NCBI GenBank assembly: GCA_030753265.1
Contig: JASMCQ010000046.1
Coordinates: 1-53,141, forward strand
Direction: 5' to 3'
DNA: 53,141 bases
Source: Dehalococcoidia bacterium
GTDB lineage: Bacteria > Chloroflexota > Dehalococcoidia > UBA3495
Of this stretch, positions 1 to 9,741 are shown one piece after another; positions within the stretch are counted from its first letter, which is position 1, and each line of letters starts with the position of its first letter. The notes beneath the pieces were generated by a model. That model was not told where the DNA came from. It saw only the letters and a program-made list of their open reading frames with translations, and made no database searches. The position numbers were made by a program, and so were the translations under genes.

Positions 1-2816
1 CGGGCGACGACACCCTTGTTGCCGTGACGGCCGGCCATCTTGTCCCCGACGGATATCTTCCGGGTCTGGGCAATCCACACGCGTACTGCTTCGTTGACGC
101 CGGGCGATAGGTCGTCCCGGTTGGCCCGGTCCAGCACCTTAACGTCGATGACCTTGCCTCGCTCGCCGTGAGGCACCCGCAAGGAGGTGTCTTTAACGTC
201 GCGGGACTTTTCTCCGAAGATGGCTCGCAGCAGCTTCTCTTCCGCGGTAAGCTCGGTTTCACCCTTGGGGGTAACCTTGCCCACCAGAATGTCCCCGGGA
301 CCGACATCGGCGCCGACTCGAATGATGCCCCTCTCGTCCAGGTCGCGGAGACTTACCTCACCCACGTTCGGGATGTCCCTGGTGATCTCCTCGGGACCCA
401 GCTTGGTTTCCCGGGCTTCCATCTCGTGTTTCTCGATGTGGGTCGAGGTGAAGTAGTCGTCCTTGACCAGCCTCTCGCTGACGATGATGGCGTCCTCGTA
501 GTTGTAGCCCTCCCAAGACATGAAGGCGACCACCACGTTCTGGCCCAGGGCCAAATCCCCGTGGTCGGTGGAAGAGCTGTCGGCCAGAACGTCCCCCCTG
601 TCCACGGTGTCGCCCTTGGCCACGATTGCCCGCTGGTCGAAGCAGGTCCCCTGGTTGGTGCGGGCAAATTTAATCAGAGGGTGATTGTGCGCTTCCCCCT
701 CTCGGTCCATGACCACGATCTCGCGGCCGGTTACCGCCGTCACCGTGCCGGACGTCAGGGAGAGCACCACCTGGCCGCTGTCCCGGGCCACCCGGCTCTC
801 GATCCCGGTGCCCACCACCGGCGCCTGGGGCCGGAGTAGCGGCACCGCCTGGCGCTGCATGTTGGATCCCATGAGGGCGCGGTTGGCGTCGTCATGCTCC
901 AGGAACGGGATGAGGGCTGCCGACACGCTCATGATTTGCATCGGGGAGACGTCCATCAGGTCTACGGAGTCCGGCGTGTCCTCGGTATAGGTCTCACCGA
1001 CCCGGACTTCCACCCGGTCTTCAATGAACTGGTTCCGGCGGTCCAACAGGGAGTTGGCCTGGGCCACCCGGAAGGTCTCCTCTTGGTCTGCCGATAGGTA
1101 GATGACTTCGTCCTCACCGGAGGCCACGAAAGGCCGGACGGGCACCGACGTGCCCTGAGGCAGCTCGCGCACTGCGGCGAGCTTCTTACCGTTGATGAGC
1201 CTTCCCTTGGCGACGATAAGCTGGCCGGATTCATCCACCACGTCAGCGCCGGCGATGCGCCCGTCCATCTCCGGGGCGTCGCTGGGCAGGCTCTTCAATA
1301 CCCGGCGATACGGGGACTCGATGAAGCCGTAGGCGTTGATCCGGGCGTAGGATGCCAGAGAGCTGAGCAGGCCGATGTTGGGGCCTTCCGGCGTCTCAAT
1401 GGGGCAAATCCGCCCGTAGTGGGAGAAGTGGACGTCCCGCACGTCGAACCCGGCCCGTTCCCTGGATAGGCCACCGGGGCCCAGGGCCGACAGGCGGCGC
1501 TTGTGGGTCAACTCGGCCAGGGGGTTGGTCTGGTCCATGAATTGGGACAACTGGGAGCCCCCGAAGAACTCCCTGACCGCCGCTACCACCGGCCGAATGT
1601 TGACCAGACCCTGGGGGGCGGCGGTTTCCGGGTCCACCAGGGTCATCTTCTCCTTGACCATCCGCTCCATGCGCAGCAGGCCGACGCGCACCTGGTTTTG
1701 CACCAACTCGCCCACGGCCCTAACCCGGCGGTTGCCCAGGTGGTCGATGTCGTCGGGGCGTCCCTGTCCCTGGTTAACCAGGATCATGGTGCGAATTACG
1801 GCCACCACGTCGTCCAGGCTCAGGGTCATCAGCGAGGAGTTGCTGGTCTGGGCCAGCCTGCGGTTCAGCTTGTAGCGGCCCACCCGGCCCAGGTCGTAGC
1901 GCCGGGCGCTGAAGAACAGGTTCCGGATCAGGTTTCGAGAGTTTTCCAGGCTGGGAGGCTCGCCCGGCCGCAGACGCCGGTAGAACTCGATCTGGGCGGC
2001 GGCGATGCGCTTGGCCTGTTCGCTGACGAACTCGAAATCGGGACGGAGCCACTCCCAGAGGGAGCGTAGGTCGTCTTCCCGGAAGTTCATATCCTTGACT
2101 TCAGAGGCAGGGTCCCGGTCCAGGGTGGACTGAATGTACCGGTGGTTTTCGTCGGTGTCCACCTCCTCGAACAGTTCGAGCAATTCTTCGTCTGTGGCCA
2201 CTCCCAGCGCCCGGAGGAAGGTAGTGGCCGACACCTTGCGTTTGCGGTCTACCTTGACCGAGAGCACATCCTTGGAGCTGGTTTCGAATTCCAACCAGGC
2301 GCCCCGGGAGGGGATCAGCTTGGCGAAGCAAAGGCTCCGGTCGCTCGCCAGGTTCTTCTCGTACACGAAGTAGATGCCGGGGGAACGCACCAGCTGGCTG
2401 ACCACCACGCGCTCGGCGCCGTTTATAATGAAGGTGCCATTGGGAGTCATCATGGGTATATCACCCATGAATATCTCCTGTTCCTTGATCTCCCCGGTGT
2501 CTTTCATCACTAGACGGGTTTTGACGTAGAGGGGCTGGGAGAAGGTGATTTCCCGTTCTTTGCTCTCTTGAGGAGTGTATTTGGGTGTCCGGAAGCAGTG
2601 TTCCTGGAAATGAAGTTCGTACTTCTTTCCGGTGTAGTCTTCAATGGGAGAGATTTCCACGTAGACTTCGCGGAGCGCATCGGTCTTGAACCAGTCCCAA
2701 GACTGGATCTGGCCCTGGATGAGGTTGGGGACATCTAATACTTGCGGGATTCGGGCGTAAGACTTAATATCAGGAAGTTGCAAAGCATGTCTATCCGGCG
2801 CAGGGGGCAAACCCAT
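1..2816 (-). CDS. rpoB: RNA polymerase beta subunit (3' part lies outside the window)
   Basis: Catalytic-core beta subunit of DNA-dependent RNA polymerase. About 938 codons are present and the reading frame runs off the left edge, so the C-terminus is missing. The N-terminus reads [20 protein letters not shown] and continues with [12 protein letters not shown]. The rifampicin-binding region is at about residues 420-445 ([20 protein letters not shown], then [15 protein letters not shown]). Its Asp, His and Ser hot-spot residues are wild type, which predicts rifampicin sensitivity. The last visible motif is [13 protein letters not shown], a hallmark of the family near the active centre. The ATG at 2814-2816 was chosen because GAGGAG (2825-2830) sits 8 nt upstream. 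An out-of-frame ATG at 2821-2823 is rejected. The next gene upstream is a divergent transporter, so rplJ/rplL are not adjacent on this side. Identification is certain. Confidence 0.98.
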   Translation of the reverse strand, partial: MGLPPAPDRHALQLPDIKSYARIPQVLDVPNLIQGQIQSWDWFKTDALREVYVEISPIEDYTGKKYELHFQEHCFRTPKYTPQESKEREITFSQPLYVKTRLVMKDTGEIKEQEIFMGDIPMMTPNGTFIINGAERVVVSQLVRSPGIYFVYEKNLASDRSLCFAKLIPSRGAWLEFETSSKDVLSVKVDRKRKVSATTFLRALGVATDEELLELFEEVDTDENHRYIQSTLDRDPASEVKDMNFREDDLRSLWEWLRPDFEFVSEQAKRIAAAQIEFYRRLRPGEPPSLENSRNLIRNLFFSARRYDLGRVGRYKLNRRLAQTSNSSLMTLSLDDVVAVIRTMILVNQGQGRPDDIDHLGNRRVRAVGELVQNQVRVGLLRMERMVKEKMTLVDPETAAPQGLVNIRPVVAAVREFFGGSQLSQFMDQTNPLAELTHKRRLSALGPGGLSRERAGFDVRDVHFSHYGRICPIETPEGPNIGLLSSLASYARINAYGFIESPYRRVLKSLPSDAPEMDGRIAGADVVDESGQLIVAKGRLINGKKLAAVRELPQGTSVPVRPFVASGEDEVIYLSADQEETFRVAQANSLLDRRNQFIEDRVEVRVGETYTEDTPDSVDLMDVSPMQIMSVSAALIPFLEHDDANRALMGSNMQRQAVPLLRPQAPVVGTGIESRVARDSGQVVLSLTSGTVTAVTGREIVVMDREGEAHNHPLIKFARTNQGTCFDQRAIVAKGDTVDRGDVLADSSSTDHGDLALGQNVVVAFMSWEGYNYEDAIIVSERLVKDDYFTSTHIEKHEMEARETKLGPEEITRDIPNVGEVSLRDLDERGIIRVGADVGPGDILVGKVTPKGETELTAEEKLLRAIFGEKSRDVKDTSLRVPHGERGKVIDVKVLDRANRDDLSPGVNEAVRVWIAQTRKISVGDKMAGRHGNKGVVA

Positions 2817-2953
2817 TTCCCATTCTCCTCAGGGCGAGTGAATAAATCGGTCGGGGTGACCGGAGCAACGGCTCGAAAGAGGAATTACTTAAGTCGAGGT
2901 CGGCTAGAGGGATGACAGAAGTCGTGGCTTGTGGCATATACCCGTAACCTTTT

Positions 2954-2981
2954 ATTATACAGGCACGCCGCTTGTTGTCAA
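2954..2981 (-). promoter_or_regulatory. Near-perfect housekeeping promoter of rpoB
   Basis: Read on the minus strand, TTGACA (2976-2981) and TATAAT (2954-2959) are both exact consensus hexamers, separated by 16 bp. Transcription would start near 2947, giving a leader of roughly 130 nt before the rpoB ATG. I see no clear hairpin in that leader. The 332-bp gap between rpoB and the divergent transporter holds no other convincing feature. Confidence 0.85.
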
Positions 2982-3148
2982 GAGTTTACATGTGAATATT
3001 GCCGCGAGTTCACCATACCACTCCAACCGAGAGGGGACGGGCTCTCTGTCGTCGTGACTCCGGAACATTCGGCCAACCGTGATGAGACCTCCAGCCTCCC
3101 TGGCTCCTTGTCTGGACTCCACGGCCCGCGGCGATTAGCTGGCCTACG

Positions 3149-4492
3149 ATGGTGAAATTCCGCCTGGATCCGGCCAACCTGACCTTTGCCGGCCAGAAGA
3201 TTCATTACGCCTGGGTGGTGGTGGGGCTGGCGGCCTTGATGCGGCTGACCAGCTCTTCTTTCAGGACATCCTCCAGTGTGTTGATCCCGCGGCTCGTGGA
3301 ATCCTTTGGTTGGAGCTACGGCGCCGTGGGACTGGGGTTCTCCATCCAGTGGATCGTCTCCGGGCTTTTCGGCCCTCTGGCCGGCGGGATGGGCGACCGC
3401 TACGGCGTCCGGGTCACCATGGTGGTGGGAGCCCTCCTGTTCATTGCTGGCATGGTGCTAACTGGCACTATGTCCCATTTGTGGCAGTTCTACCTCTTCT
3501 TTGGGGTCCTGCTCAGCTCCGCCATGGGAATATTCCAAGTACCTCTGACCGCGGCGGTTACCCTCTGGTTCAGGAAGCACCTGGGTGTTGGCATCGGCAT
3601 TTTGCAGGCCTCTCAGGGCTTGGGGCCTCTGGTAGCTGTCCCCATTATGCTTTTCATCCTCAACTGGTTCGGAGGGGGAGTTGACGGCATCAGGGCGGCT
3701 TTCTGGCTCCCCGGGCTGGCTGGGGGGGCCGCCCTTCTCCTGCTGATAACGCTGTTCCACAATGAGCCGGCCGACCTGGGGCTTCGTCCCCTGGGCGCCT
3801 CGTCGGAGGAACTCATACGGAGGCTGCAAAGAGGTGAGGTGGCCCGAGCCAGAAGCAAGGCATTTCTCCATCAGGTCCAGCGTACCACCACCTTCTGGAA
3901 CCTGATCGGCATCCACTTCTGGGGATGCGCCGGCCACTCCATCATAATCGTCTACTTGGTGGCCATGGCCGAAGCCAAGGGCGTAACCGAGGCCGCAGCG
4001 GCCGGGACTTTCGTCGCCCTCACGGTGTCCAGTTCTATCACCCGGTTCGTGGTCCCCGTCGTCGCCGACCGCGTGGGAAGCAAATGGGCCATGGGGACGA
4101 GTTTCTTCCTCCAGACCGCCCCGGTACTTATGCTCTTCTTCGCCAACGAGCCCTGGATGTTCTACGTTTTCGCCACCATGTTCGGTATCGGATTTGGCGG
4201 CGAGATGAGCGCTTTCCCCATAATCAACCGCCAGTACTACGGCGGCGCCCCCATCGGCGCCACCTTCGGCTGGCAGATGATGGGATCGGGCGTCGGCATG
4301 GCGGCAGGGTCCTTGGCCGGGGGGCAGCTGCGAGACCTGACCGGCGACTTCACTGCCACCATAGCTCTTTCTTTCACGATGAGCTTGATTGGCGTACTAT
4401 CCATCCTACTGCTGCCTGCCACCACCCGTCCCTTGCTTCCCGACTGGGAGGAAGCGTTGCCCGAGGAGATTCGCTCTCCCGCTCCGCCGTAG
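3149..4492 (+). CDS. MFS transporter, oxalate/formate-antiporter or monocarboxylate type
   Basis: A 447-residue inner-membrane carrier of the major facilitator superfamily with about 12 predicted hydrophobic segments. The cytoplasmic loop after TM2 reads GGMGDRYGVR, a form of the MFS signature (GxxxDRxGxR). A hydrophilic central loop at roughly residues 205-240 separates the two halves, as usual. The run of substrate-facing segments resembles OFA/MCT-like carriers, so a small organic acid is a plausible substrate, but this is inference. The ATG at 3149 has no clear Shine-Dalgarno sequence. It lies 141 bp before the hydantoinase gene on the same strand, so the two may form a uptake-plus-hydrolysis pair. 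A second MFS carrier of similar type lies at 18335-19732. Confidence 0.85.
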   Translation: MVKFRLDPANLTFAGQKIHYAWVVVGLAALMRLTSSSFRTSSSVLIPRLVESFGWSYGAVGLGFSIQWIVSGLFGPLAGGMGDRYGVRVTMVVGALLFIAGMVLTGTMSHLWQFYLFFGVLLSSAMGIFQVPLTAAVTLWFRKHLGVGIGILQASQGLGPLVAVPIMLFILNWFGGGVDGIRAAFWLPGLAGGAALLLLITLFHNEPADLGLRPLGASSEELIRRLQRGEVARARSKAFLHQVQRTTTFWNLIGIHFWGCAGHSIIIVYLVAMAEAKGVTEAAAAGTFVALTVSSSITRFVVPVVADRVGSKWAMGTSFFLQTAPVLMLFFANEPWMFYVFATMFGIGFGGEMSAFPIINRQYYGGAPIGATFGWQMMGSGVGMAAGSLAGGQLRDLTGDFTATIALSFTMSLIGVLSILLLPATTRPLLPDWEEALPEEIRSPAPP

Positions 4493-4633
4493 ACTCGTAG
4501 CGGCGTGGCGGGCCGTTCCGGGTTCGGGTTCCAGCGGCTTGGAGCAACATCTGATGCGGTTTCGTGCGAGCCTGAGGGCTTTGTGCTAAACTCCGGTGGC
4601 AGTTGGCAACTAGGCTCGAATGGAGGTGGCAAG

Positions 4634-6058
4634 ATGCTAGATTTGATCATTCGCGGCGGTCAGGTGGTAGCCCCATGGGGAGTGGGCGAATGGGACGTGG
4701 CGGTCCAGGGTGAGAAGATCGTCGCCGTCGCCGCCCCGGGGACCCTGACCGAAGATGCGGTCCGGATTATTGACGCCTCCGGCAAGGTTGTCGTGCCCGG
4801 TGGAATCGAGCCGCATGCCCACATCGCCGCGCCGATAATGGGGCAGGGAGACCTGAAAACCGCTCCACCGGAGCAGGTGAGCCGGGCCGCGCTCTTCGGC
4901 GGCACCACCACCCTTCTGGACTTTGCCATCCAATTTCCCGGCACCGATGTCAACCAGGCAATCCAGGAGCGAACGTCCGTCTGGAAAGGGAAATCCTACT
5001 CCGACTACGCCCACCACTTAATGCTGTGCGGCGCGCTTTCGGACAACATGTTTGGCCAACTGGGTGAGGCTGTTGAAGACGGATTCTCCACGTTTAAGAT
5101 CTTCACCACCAACGTCCGCCCGGCCTCCAGCTCAGGCGAGCCGCGCATGGTCCGCATGGGCCACCTGCACGACCTCATGGAGCGGGTGCAGCGCCTGGGG
5201 GCCATGCTGATGGTCCACTCGGAGGACGACGACATGGTCCAGCACATGTACGAGAAGCTGGCCCAAGAGGAGCGAACCGAGTGGTGGAACATGCACTTGG
5301 TGCACAGCAACGAGTCCGAGGACGTGTCCATCCGGCGGGTGTTGCGGGTCTCCGAGTGGACCGGATCGCCGGTGTACTTCGTCCACGTGAGCGCCAAGCA
5401 GGGGCTGGAAGCGATACAGGAGGCCCGGGCCAAGGGGATGCCGGTCTACGGTGAGACCCTCCACAATTACTGCTGCTTCAACTCCGACGACTACAAAGAG
5501 GAGTACGGGATGAAGTACCACACCTATCCCTCGCTCAAGTCGGAGGAAGACCGGAGGGCGCTCTGGGACGGCATTGTTCGGGGCGGCCTGAGCACCATGG
5601 CCACCGACGAATACTGCACCTCTTGGAAGGTCAAGGTCGCCGGCAAGCTGGTATCCAACGTAACCGGGGGGCACAACGGCGCTGAAACCCGGCTCGGGAT
5701 CACCTACAGCGAAGGGGTCTCCAAACGGGGGATGTCCCTGCAGCGGTTCGTAGACGTGACCTCGGCCAACGCCGCCAAGATCATGGGGCTCTACCCGCGC
5801 AAGGGTGTCATCGCACCGGGCAGCGATGCCGACATCGTGTTCATCGACCCCGGCTTCAAGAGGCCGCTGGCCATGTCTGACTTCCACATCACGGACTACA
5901 GTATCTGGGAAGGGTTTGACGTCGCGGGCTGGCCGGTGCTGACGATTCTGCGGGGCAAGGTGGTGGTGGAGAACGGCGAACTCAAGTCCAGCCTGGGCAG
6001 CGGCAAGTTCATTCCTCGCAAGGTGGACCCGGAGTTCGCCAGCCGGCCTGCCTGCTAG
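4634..6058 (+). CDS. Dihydropyrimidinase / D-hydantoinase-type amidohydrolase
   Basis: A 474-residue cytosolic metal-dependent cyclic amidase that would open dihydropyrimidine or hydantoin rings or related imides. All binuclear-metal ligands are present with correct spacing: H61 and H63 (GGIEPHAHI), the carbamylated Lys at about 155 (STFKIFTTN), H195 (MVHSEDD), H251 (YFVHVSAKQG) and D325 (MATDEYC). The N-terminal small beta domain and the C-terminal 'KGVIAPGSDADIVFIDP' segment are typical. The start at 4634 is chosen over an in-frame upstream extension because GGAGGTGG (4622-4629) sits just before it and MLDLIIRGG is the classic N-terminus. Sequence alone does not separate dihydropyrimidinase from hydantoinase. 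The upstream MFS carrier may import its substrate. Confidence 0.93.
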   Translation: MLDLIIRGGQVVAPWGVGEWDVAVQGEKIVAVAAPGTLTEDAVRIIDASGKVVVPGGIEPHAHIAAPIMGQGDLKTAPPEQVSRAALFGGTTTLLDFAIQFPGTDVNQAIQERTSVWKGKSYSDYAHHLMLCGALSDNMFGQLGEAVEDGFSTFKIFTTNVRPASSSGEPRMVRMGHLHDLMERVQRLGAMLMVHSEDDDMVQHMYEKLAQEERTEWWNMHLVHSNESEDVSIRRVLRVSEWTGSPVYFVHVSAKQGLEAIQEARAKGMPVYGETLHNYCCFNSDDYKEEYGMKYHTYPSLKSEEDRRALWDGIVRGGLSTMATDEYCTSWKVKVAGKLVSNVTGGHNGAETRLGITYSEGVSKRGMSLQRFVDVTSANAAKIMGLYPRKGVIAPGSDADIVFIDPGFKRPLAMSDFHITDYSIWEGFDVAGWPVLTILRGKVVVENGELKSSLGSGKFIPRKVDPEFASRPAC

Positions 6059-6075
6059 CCGCCCTGCGCCGCAGG

Positions 6076-6117
6076 CTGGGCTGAGGGGTGGCCAGCGCAC
6101 CACCGGATGCAGTTGGC
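6076..6117 (-). pseudogene. Micro-relic of an aminotransferase 3' end
   Basis: On the minus strand this 42-nt stretch encodes ANCIRWCAGHPSAQ. It matches 36 of 42 bases, with no gap, the segment at 6849-6890 inside the neighbouring aminotransferase (ANCIRLCFGHPSAQ), counted by hand. A stop follows after a few codons. Nothing resembling the rest of an aminotransferase is visible on either side. It is most simply the leftover tail of a former tandem copy or a short duplication. It lies between the end of the hydantoinase gene and the cytochrome gene. Confidence 0.6.
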
Positions 6118-6161
6118 CACCGGCAGCATTGCGCGATTCCGTCTAAAAGGACCGCCGCGCC

Positions 6162-6590
6162 TCAGTTGTTGGGCGCCCCCTCCCGAATCCACTCCACGAG
6201 CAGGGCAATATCCTGGTCCGGGAGGGGCGAACCGGCCAGAGGCATCCGCGGCTGAAGCTCCCCGGTGAGCCGCTGGACCAGGATGCTTTTTGCCGGGTCG
6301 CCCGGCACGACTACCTGGTTGGCAGTGCTCCCCGCCATCAATGAGTCGTAGGAGTCTAGGTAAAGACCCATCTGGCCGCCGTGGCATCGAACACAGTTCC
6401 TCGTCAAGATAGGGCGTACGTCCCTGCTGAAGCTCACAACAGCCTGACCGCCCGGGGTCGACGTGGGTGCGGGGGTTACCGCGGGACGCGGCGCCACGGG
6501 CGCCATCATTCCCCGGTTCGACATCATCCCGCAGGATCCCAATAAGGCCGCCAACGCCACTAGGAGAACGATCAAATACGATGATCGCAT
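6162..6590 (-). CDS. Lipoprotein monohaem cytochrome c
   Basis: A 142-residue exported electron carrier. Residues 1-20 form a lipoprotein signal peptide ending in the lipobox LLGSC, so Cys20 should be acylated and anchor the protein to the outer face of the membrane. A Pro/Thr-rich linker (about 28-48) leads to one c-type haem site, CVRCH (C66, C69, H70). A probable distal ligand Met is at about 116 (RMPLAG). The SFSRDVRPIL stretch just before the haem site is typical of the small cytochrome domains found with planctomycete-type and other environmental oxidoreductases. No redox partner enzyme is adjacent, so its donor and acceptor are unknown. The start has no strong ribosome-binding site. 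Confidence 0.88.
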   Translation of the reverse strand: MRSSYLIVLLVALAALLGSCGMMSNRGMMAPVAPRPAVTPAPTSTPGGQAVVSFSRDVRPILTRNCVRCHGGQMGLYLDSYDSLMAGSTANQVVVPGDPAKSILVQRLTGELQPRMPLAGSPLPDQDIALLVEWIREGAPNN

Positions 6591-6782
6591 CGCTGGGACC
6601 CCAGTGTCCCCGCCCCACCTTTTTAGCCACGAGGGACTGTCGATGTTTCATCGACACCTTCGTTGAATCAACATAACGCGGCTTTCCGCCGTGTCCTTGG
6701 CCCCAGCATGATCACGGGGACCCGCGGACGCCATCGGCAACCTGGCGCTTGGGATACTCAAGAAGCTCCCACATCGAGCCGG

Positions 6783-8210
6783 CTATCCCCGTAGCACTCC
6801 GTGGCGCTCCAGGATGCGGGCCAGTTCGGCCACGCCGTCGGAGATCGTCTGGGCCGAGGGGTGGCCGAAGCACAGCCGGATGCAGTTGGCCCCCCGGCCT
6901 TCCGGCGAGAATTGGCTACCGTTGTAGTAGCTGACCCCTTCGTTGAAAACCTGCTCCTGGATCGCGGCCAGGTCGGCGCCCTCGGGGAACTCCACCCATA
7001 TGTACAGCCCGCCCTCGGGTTTGCTCCAGGTGGCGGCGCTGCCAAAATTCTCGCCCAGGGAGGCCAGCATCGCGTCCCGTTTCACCCTTAGCGACCGGTT
7101 CTGCTCGTCGATGTGCTGGTACATGTCGTGCTTAAGGTACTCCTCCAGGGCCAGCGCCGCAAACTCGTTGACCCCCCCGCCGGCTTTGAAGCCGATGGCC
7201 CGTTGCACCACCGCCTCGGGGGCGACCAGGTAGCCCATCCGCATGCCCGGCGCGACCAGCTTGGAAAAGGAGCCGACGTACATCACCCGGCCCGTCTCGT
7301 CCAGCGAGTGGAATGAGGTCACGTCCTCCCCTTCGAAGCGCAGGTCCACGTAGCAATCGTCCTCGAAAATCGGGACCCCGTATTCCCTGGTGATGTCCAG
7401 AATCCGGTGTCGCCGTTCCAGGGGCAGAGTCCAGCCCAAGGGGTTCTGGAAAGCGGGTATGGTGTAGAGGTACTTGGGTTTCTTGCCCTCACCCGAAAGC
7501 CGCTTCAGGGTCGCCTCCAGCTCCTCGGGTACGATGCCCTGGTTGTCGCACTTGAGGCTCACCACGTCCGCGCCATAGCGCCGGAGCTGGCGCAGGCTGC
7601 CCAGGTAGACAAACTCCTCGGCGAGCACCACGTCTCCCGGATCGGTCAAAGTCTGTATGAGCATCGCGATGGCCTCGCCGGAGCCGGCGGTCAGGACCAC
7701 GTCGCCTGGGCTCACCGTCATGTTGCGGTCGCGGGTCAGCTTCTCGGCCACCAGCTGGCGGAGGGACAACAGCCCGGCGGCCGCGGGATAGTAGGCCAGG
7801 TCCCTTCCCTCCCGGTCGAGTGCTACCTTGAGGGCGTCGGCCAACCCCTCCAAAGGCAACGTGTCGGGGTCGGGATAGGCCACCGCGAAGTCGTACTTGG
7901 CCCGACGCGGAGCGGCGGCGGGGGTCACCGTGGTGTTCTTGGCAAACAGGCTGTCATAGGTGAAACGGCGCGACTCTTCCAATACTGCCTCCCGGTGGCT
8001 TGAATCTATTGCGAATCCGGCATTGTCTCGCCCGGTTTCCTCCGAGCATGGAGTTTCCAGCGTCCTTCCATCATACATGGGCATACTGGGGTTGAAAACC
8101 GGGGTAGCGGCCAGGGGTGCCGGCCATGTTGATCCAACGTCGTGCCGGAGGTGGCCGGGGCGAGAGGCCCAGGGACAGGCGCTGGAAACAACGGGAAAGC
8201 GCCGGTTCAT
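6783..8210 (-). CDS. PLP-dependent aminotransferase, class I/II (2-aminoadipate/LysN-like)
   Basis: A fold-type I aminotransferase that would transfer an amino group between an amino acid and a 2-oxoacid. The PLP lysine lies in GSFSKLVAPGMRMGY, with the usual upstream IPAFQNPLG and FEDDCYVDLRF motifs. The C-terminal small domain has ANCIRLCFGHPSAQ. No GntR DNA-binding domain is present, so this is not a MocR regulator. The start is uncertain. The ATG at 8210 has GAGGTG 7 nt upstream, but the first ~75 residues look unlike the family. A TTG at 7980-7982 preceded by GGGAGG would give a 399-residue protein that begins close to the conserved YDSLFA. ATGs at 8084 and 8078 are further options. Confidence 0.87.
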   Translation of the reverse strand: MNRRFPVVSSACPWASRPGHLRHDVGSTWPAPLAATPVFNPSMPMYDGRTLETPCSEETGRDNAGFAIDSSHREAVLEESRRFTYDSLFAKNTTVTPAAAPRRAKYDFAVAYPDPDTLPLEGLADALKVALDREGRDLAYYPAAAGLLSLRQLVAEKLTRDRNMTVSPGDVVLTAGSGEAIAMLIQTLTDPGDVVLAEEFVYLGSLRQLRRYGADVVSLKCDNQGIVPEELEATLKRLSGEGKKPKYLYTIPAFQNPLGWTLPLERRHRILDITREYGVPIFEDDCYVDLRFEGEDVTSFHSLDETGRVMYVGSFSKLVAPGMRMGYLVAPEAVVQRAIGFKAGGGVNEFAALALEEYLKHDMYQHIDEQNRSLRVKRDAMLASLGENFGSAATWSKPEGGLYIWVEFPEGADLAAIQEQVFNEGVSYYNGSQFSPEGRGANCIRLCFGHPSAQTISDGVAELARILERHGVLRG

Positions 8211-8310
8211 AGACCGGCACCTCGCTAGTGGCTTGGCCCCCGGTCGGTCATCACTATGATCCGGACAAGAAATGGCTCGATAACCGTCCCGTCATCCTGG
8301 CGAGGCTTCT

Positions 8311-8455
8311 CTGGGTTCCGGCCTTCGCCGGAAAGACGATGGTAGGGGTGGCTCCCGGTCTCCGCTGGGATGACGAGAGTAGGGGTGGATTCCGGCCTTC
8401 GCCGGAATGACGGTGGTGGGGCTGGATTCCGGCCTTTGCTGGGACGCTGGTTTGG
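8311..8455. repeat. Four degenerate tandem units of an intergenic palindromic repeat
   Basis: The 365-bp gap 8211-8575 has no gene. Its middle holds about four units of 34-39 bp, each with a core like ATTCCGGCCTTCGCCGGAA followed by a TGACGgTgGTGGGG-type linker. The cores are partly self-complementary and would fold as small hairpins. The units differ by several substitutions. A related copy occurs at 33373-33450. Such short 'CATTCCGGCGAAGG' repeats are common in environmental high-GC genomes and carry no coding capacity. Confidence 0.7.
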
Positions 8456-8575
8456 TAAGGGAGTGTCGCCCGGTGTTGCCGATGCAAAGCTATCTACGTG
8501 CCTGTACCCTTCAACGCGATCATCCATGGCGCCACGGATTGCCCGGACGGGCCAGAGGGTATCCCTGCCGGGCGG

Positions 8576-9406
8576 CTAGCCGGGCAGTTTCAAAAGGCGG
8601 GCTGCATTGCGGTATTCCACTTTCTCCCGGACCTCGTCGCGCAAAGGGAGCTTGCGGAAGGCGTCCACCATCGGCTTGAGCGGGACGATGGGAAAGGCGG
8701 TGCCGAATAGCAGGCGGTCGGCCAGATAGGTGTTGGCCGCCTCAACCCAATGCTGGTATCCGGGCATGCTCACGCCGTAGGCGTCCGGGACGAGGTAGAC
8801 GTTCGGGCGCCGGAGGGCAACTCCCAAGCATTCCATAACCCAGGGCCAGCATGCATGGCGGACGACCAGATTCACGGTGGGAAAATCGGCCGCGACACGG
8901 TCCAGATGGACCGGATTGGAGTACGAGATATCCGAACCCACCAGAGCGCTGAGGGTAAACAACACCAGGGCTCCCCGCTCCCGGCATAGCTCGTAGATCG
9001 GGTAAAGCTTGGGGTCGTCGGGGTACAGGGGCGGTACCCCCATGCTCGGTTCCACCGCTATGCCGATCAATCCCAGGTCGTCCAGACAGTGCTTGGTCTC
9101 CGCCAGGGCCTGACTCAAGTTCGTGAATTGGACTCCCGCAAACGCGGTGAACTTGCCCGCGTACTCTTGCATCACCCCGGTCAGGTCCTCGTTCTTGGTG
9201 CCGACGCTGGGCCGGCCGTGGCACACTCCGTGCACGATCCCGGCATCATCCATCTCCTTCAGGAGCAAGCCCATGGAGAACTGCACCGCCGCCGGGGACA
9301 CGGTCATGCCGATCCGGGGCGCGAAGTTGTCCTCGGGCTTCTTTTGATACTGCTCCAGGTTGGTCAAGGACTTGTAGGGCGGCCTGAGGCTGAAGTCGAT
9401 AATCAT
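8576..9406 (-). CDS. Amidohydrolase-2-fold protein lacking the usual metal ligands
   Basis: A 276-residue protein with the TIM-barrel layout of the amidohydrolase-2 family (PF04909 type): an IID-start strand, the central GIAVEPSMGVPPLYPDD segment with the 'YPIYELCRERG' helix, the VVRHACWP strand, and the C-terminal 'DRLLFGTAFPIVP' strand followed by a helix with RNAARLLKL. Two metal sites look lost. The N-terminal DxHxH reads DFSLRP, and the late GSDxP motif reads GTAFP. It may be a metal-free enzyme or a binding protein. The gene stands alone, 335 bp from the NHL gene upstream. GAGGT lies a short distance before the ATG at 9406. Confidence 0.8.
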   Translation of the reverse strand: MIIDFSLRPPYKSLTNLEQYQKKPEDNFAPRIGMTVSPAAVQFSMGLLLKEMDDAGIVHGVCHGRPSVGTKNEDLTGVMQEYAGKFTAFAGVQFTNLSQALAETKHCLDDLGLIGIAVEPSMGVPPLYPDDPKLYPIYELCRERGALVLFTLSALVGSDISYSNPVHLDRVAADFPTVNLVVRHACWPWVMECLGVALRRPNVYLVPDAYGVSMPGYQHWVEAANTYLADRLLFGTAFPIVPLKPMVDAFRKLPLRDEVREKVEYRNAARLLKLPG

Positions 9407-9652
9407 AGCTCTGGACCTCGTGACTGTGATTGGCCGGTCTCACGCTGGCTGACGGCGCTGAGACCGTCGGAGGACGGCTTGTCCCGGTTCGCGGGGATTA
9501 CGATGGCCGGATAGGACCGGCCTGCGCCGCTGCCATCATACGCCTTTCCACTTTGGCCCTCAAACGGGATTCCGGTGGGCGCTCCCCTATCCACGACAGA
9601 GGACCCAGGCCGGCAAGTGATTGGCCGAAAACCGTCGTGGGGGTGCATGAAA

Positions 9653-9692
9653 ATCCCCCCGGCCCCGTTCGGGAAGGGGCGCCAAGGGGGAT
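9653..9692. repeat. Intergenic hairpin element
   Basis: The 335-bp gap 9407-9741 has no gene. Its clearest feature is an inverted repeat with outer arms ATCCCCC (9653-9659) and GGGGGAT (9686-9692) and inner arms GCCCC (9662-9666) and GGGGC (9676-9680). No T-run follows on either strand, so it may be a dispersed repeat rather than a terminator, although it sits after the minus-strand NHL gene. The segment near 9480-9510 resembles a decayed copy of the repeat family at 8311-8455. Confidence 0.5.
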
Positions 9693-9741
9693 CTAGTTCA
9701 GGCTCATCGGATGCGGAGTTTTCGCCGCGCTCGGCGGTTGA

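Noticed and set aside
8311..8455. A CRISPR array
   Set aside because: The units differ by several bases, have no distinct spacers of constant length, and no cas genes are nearby.
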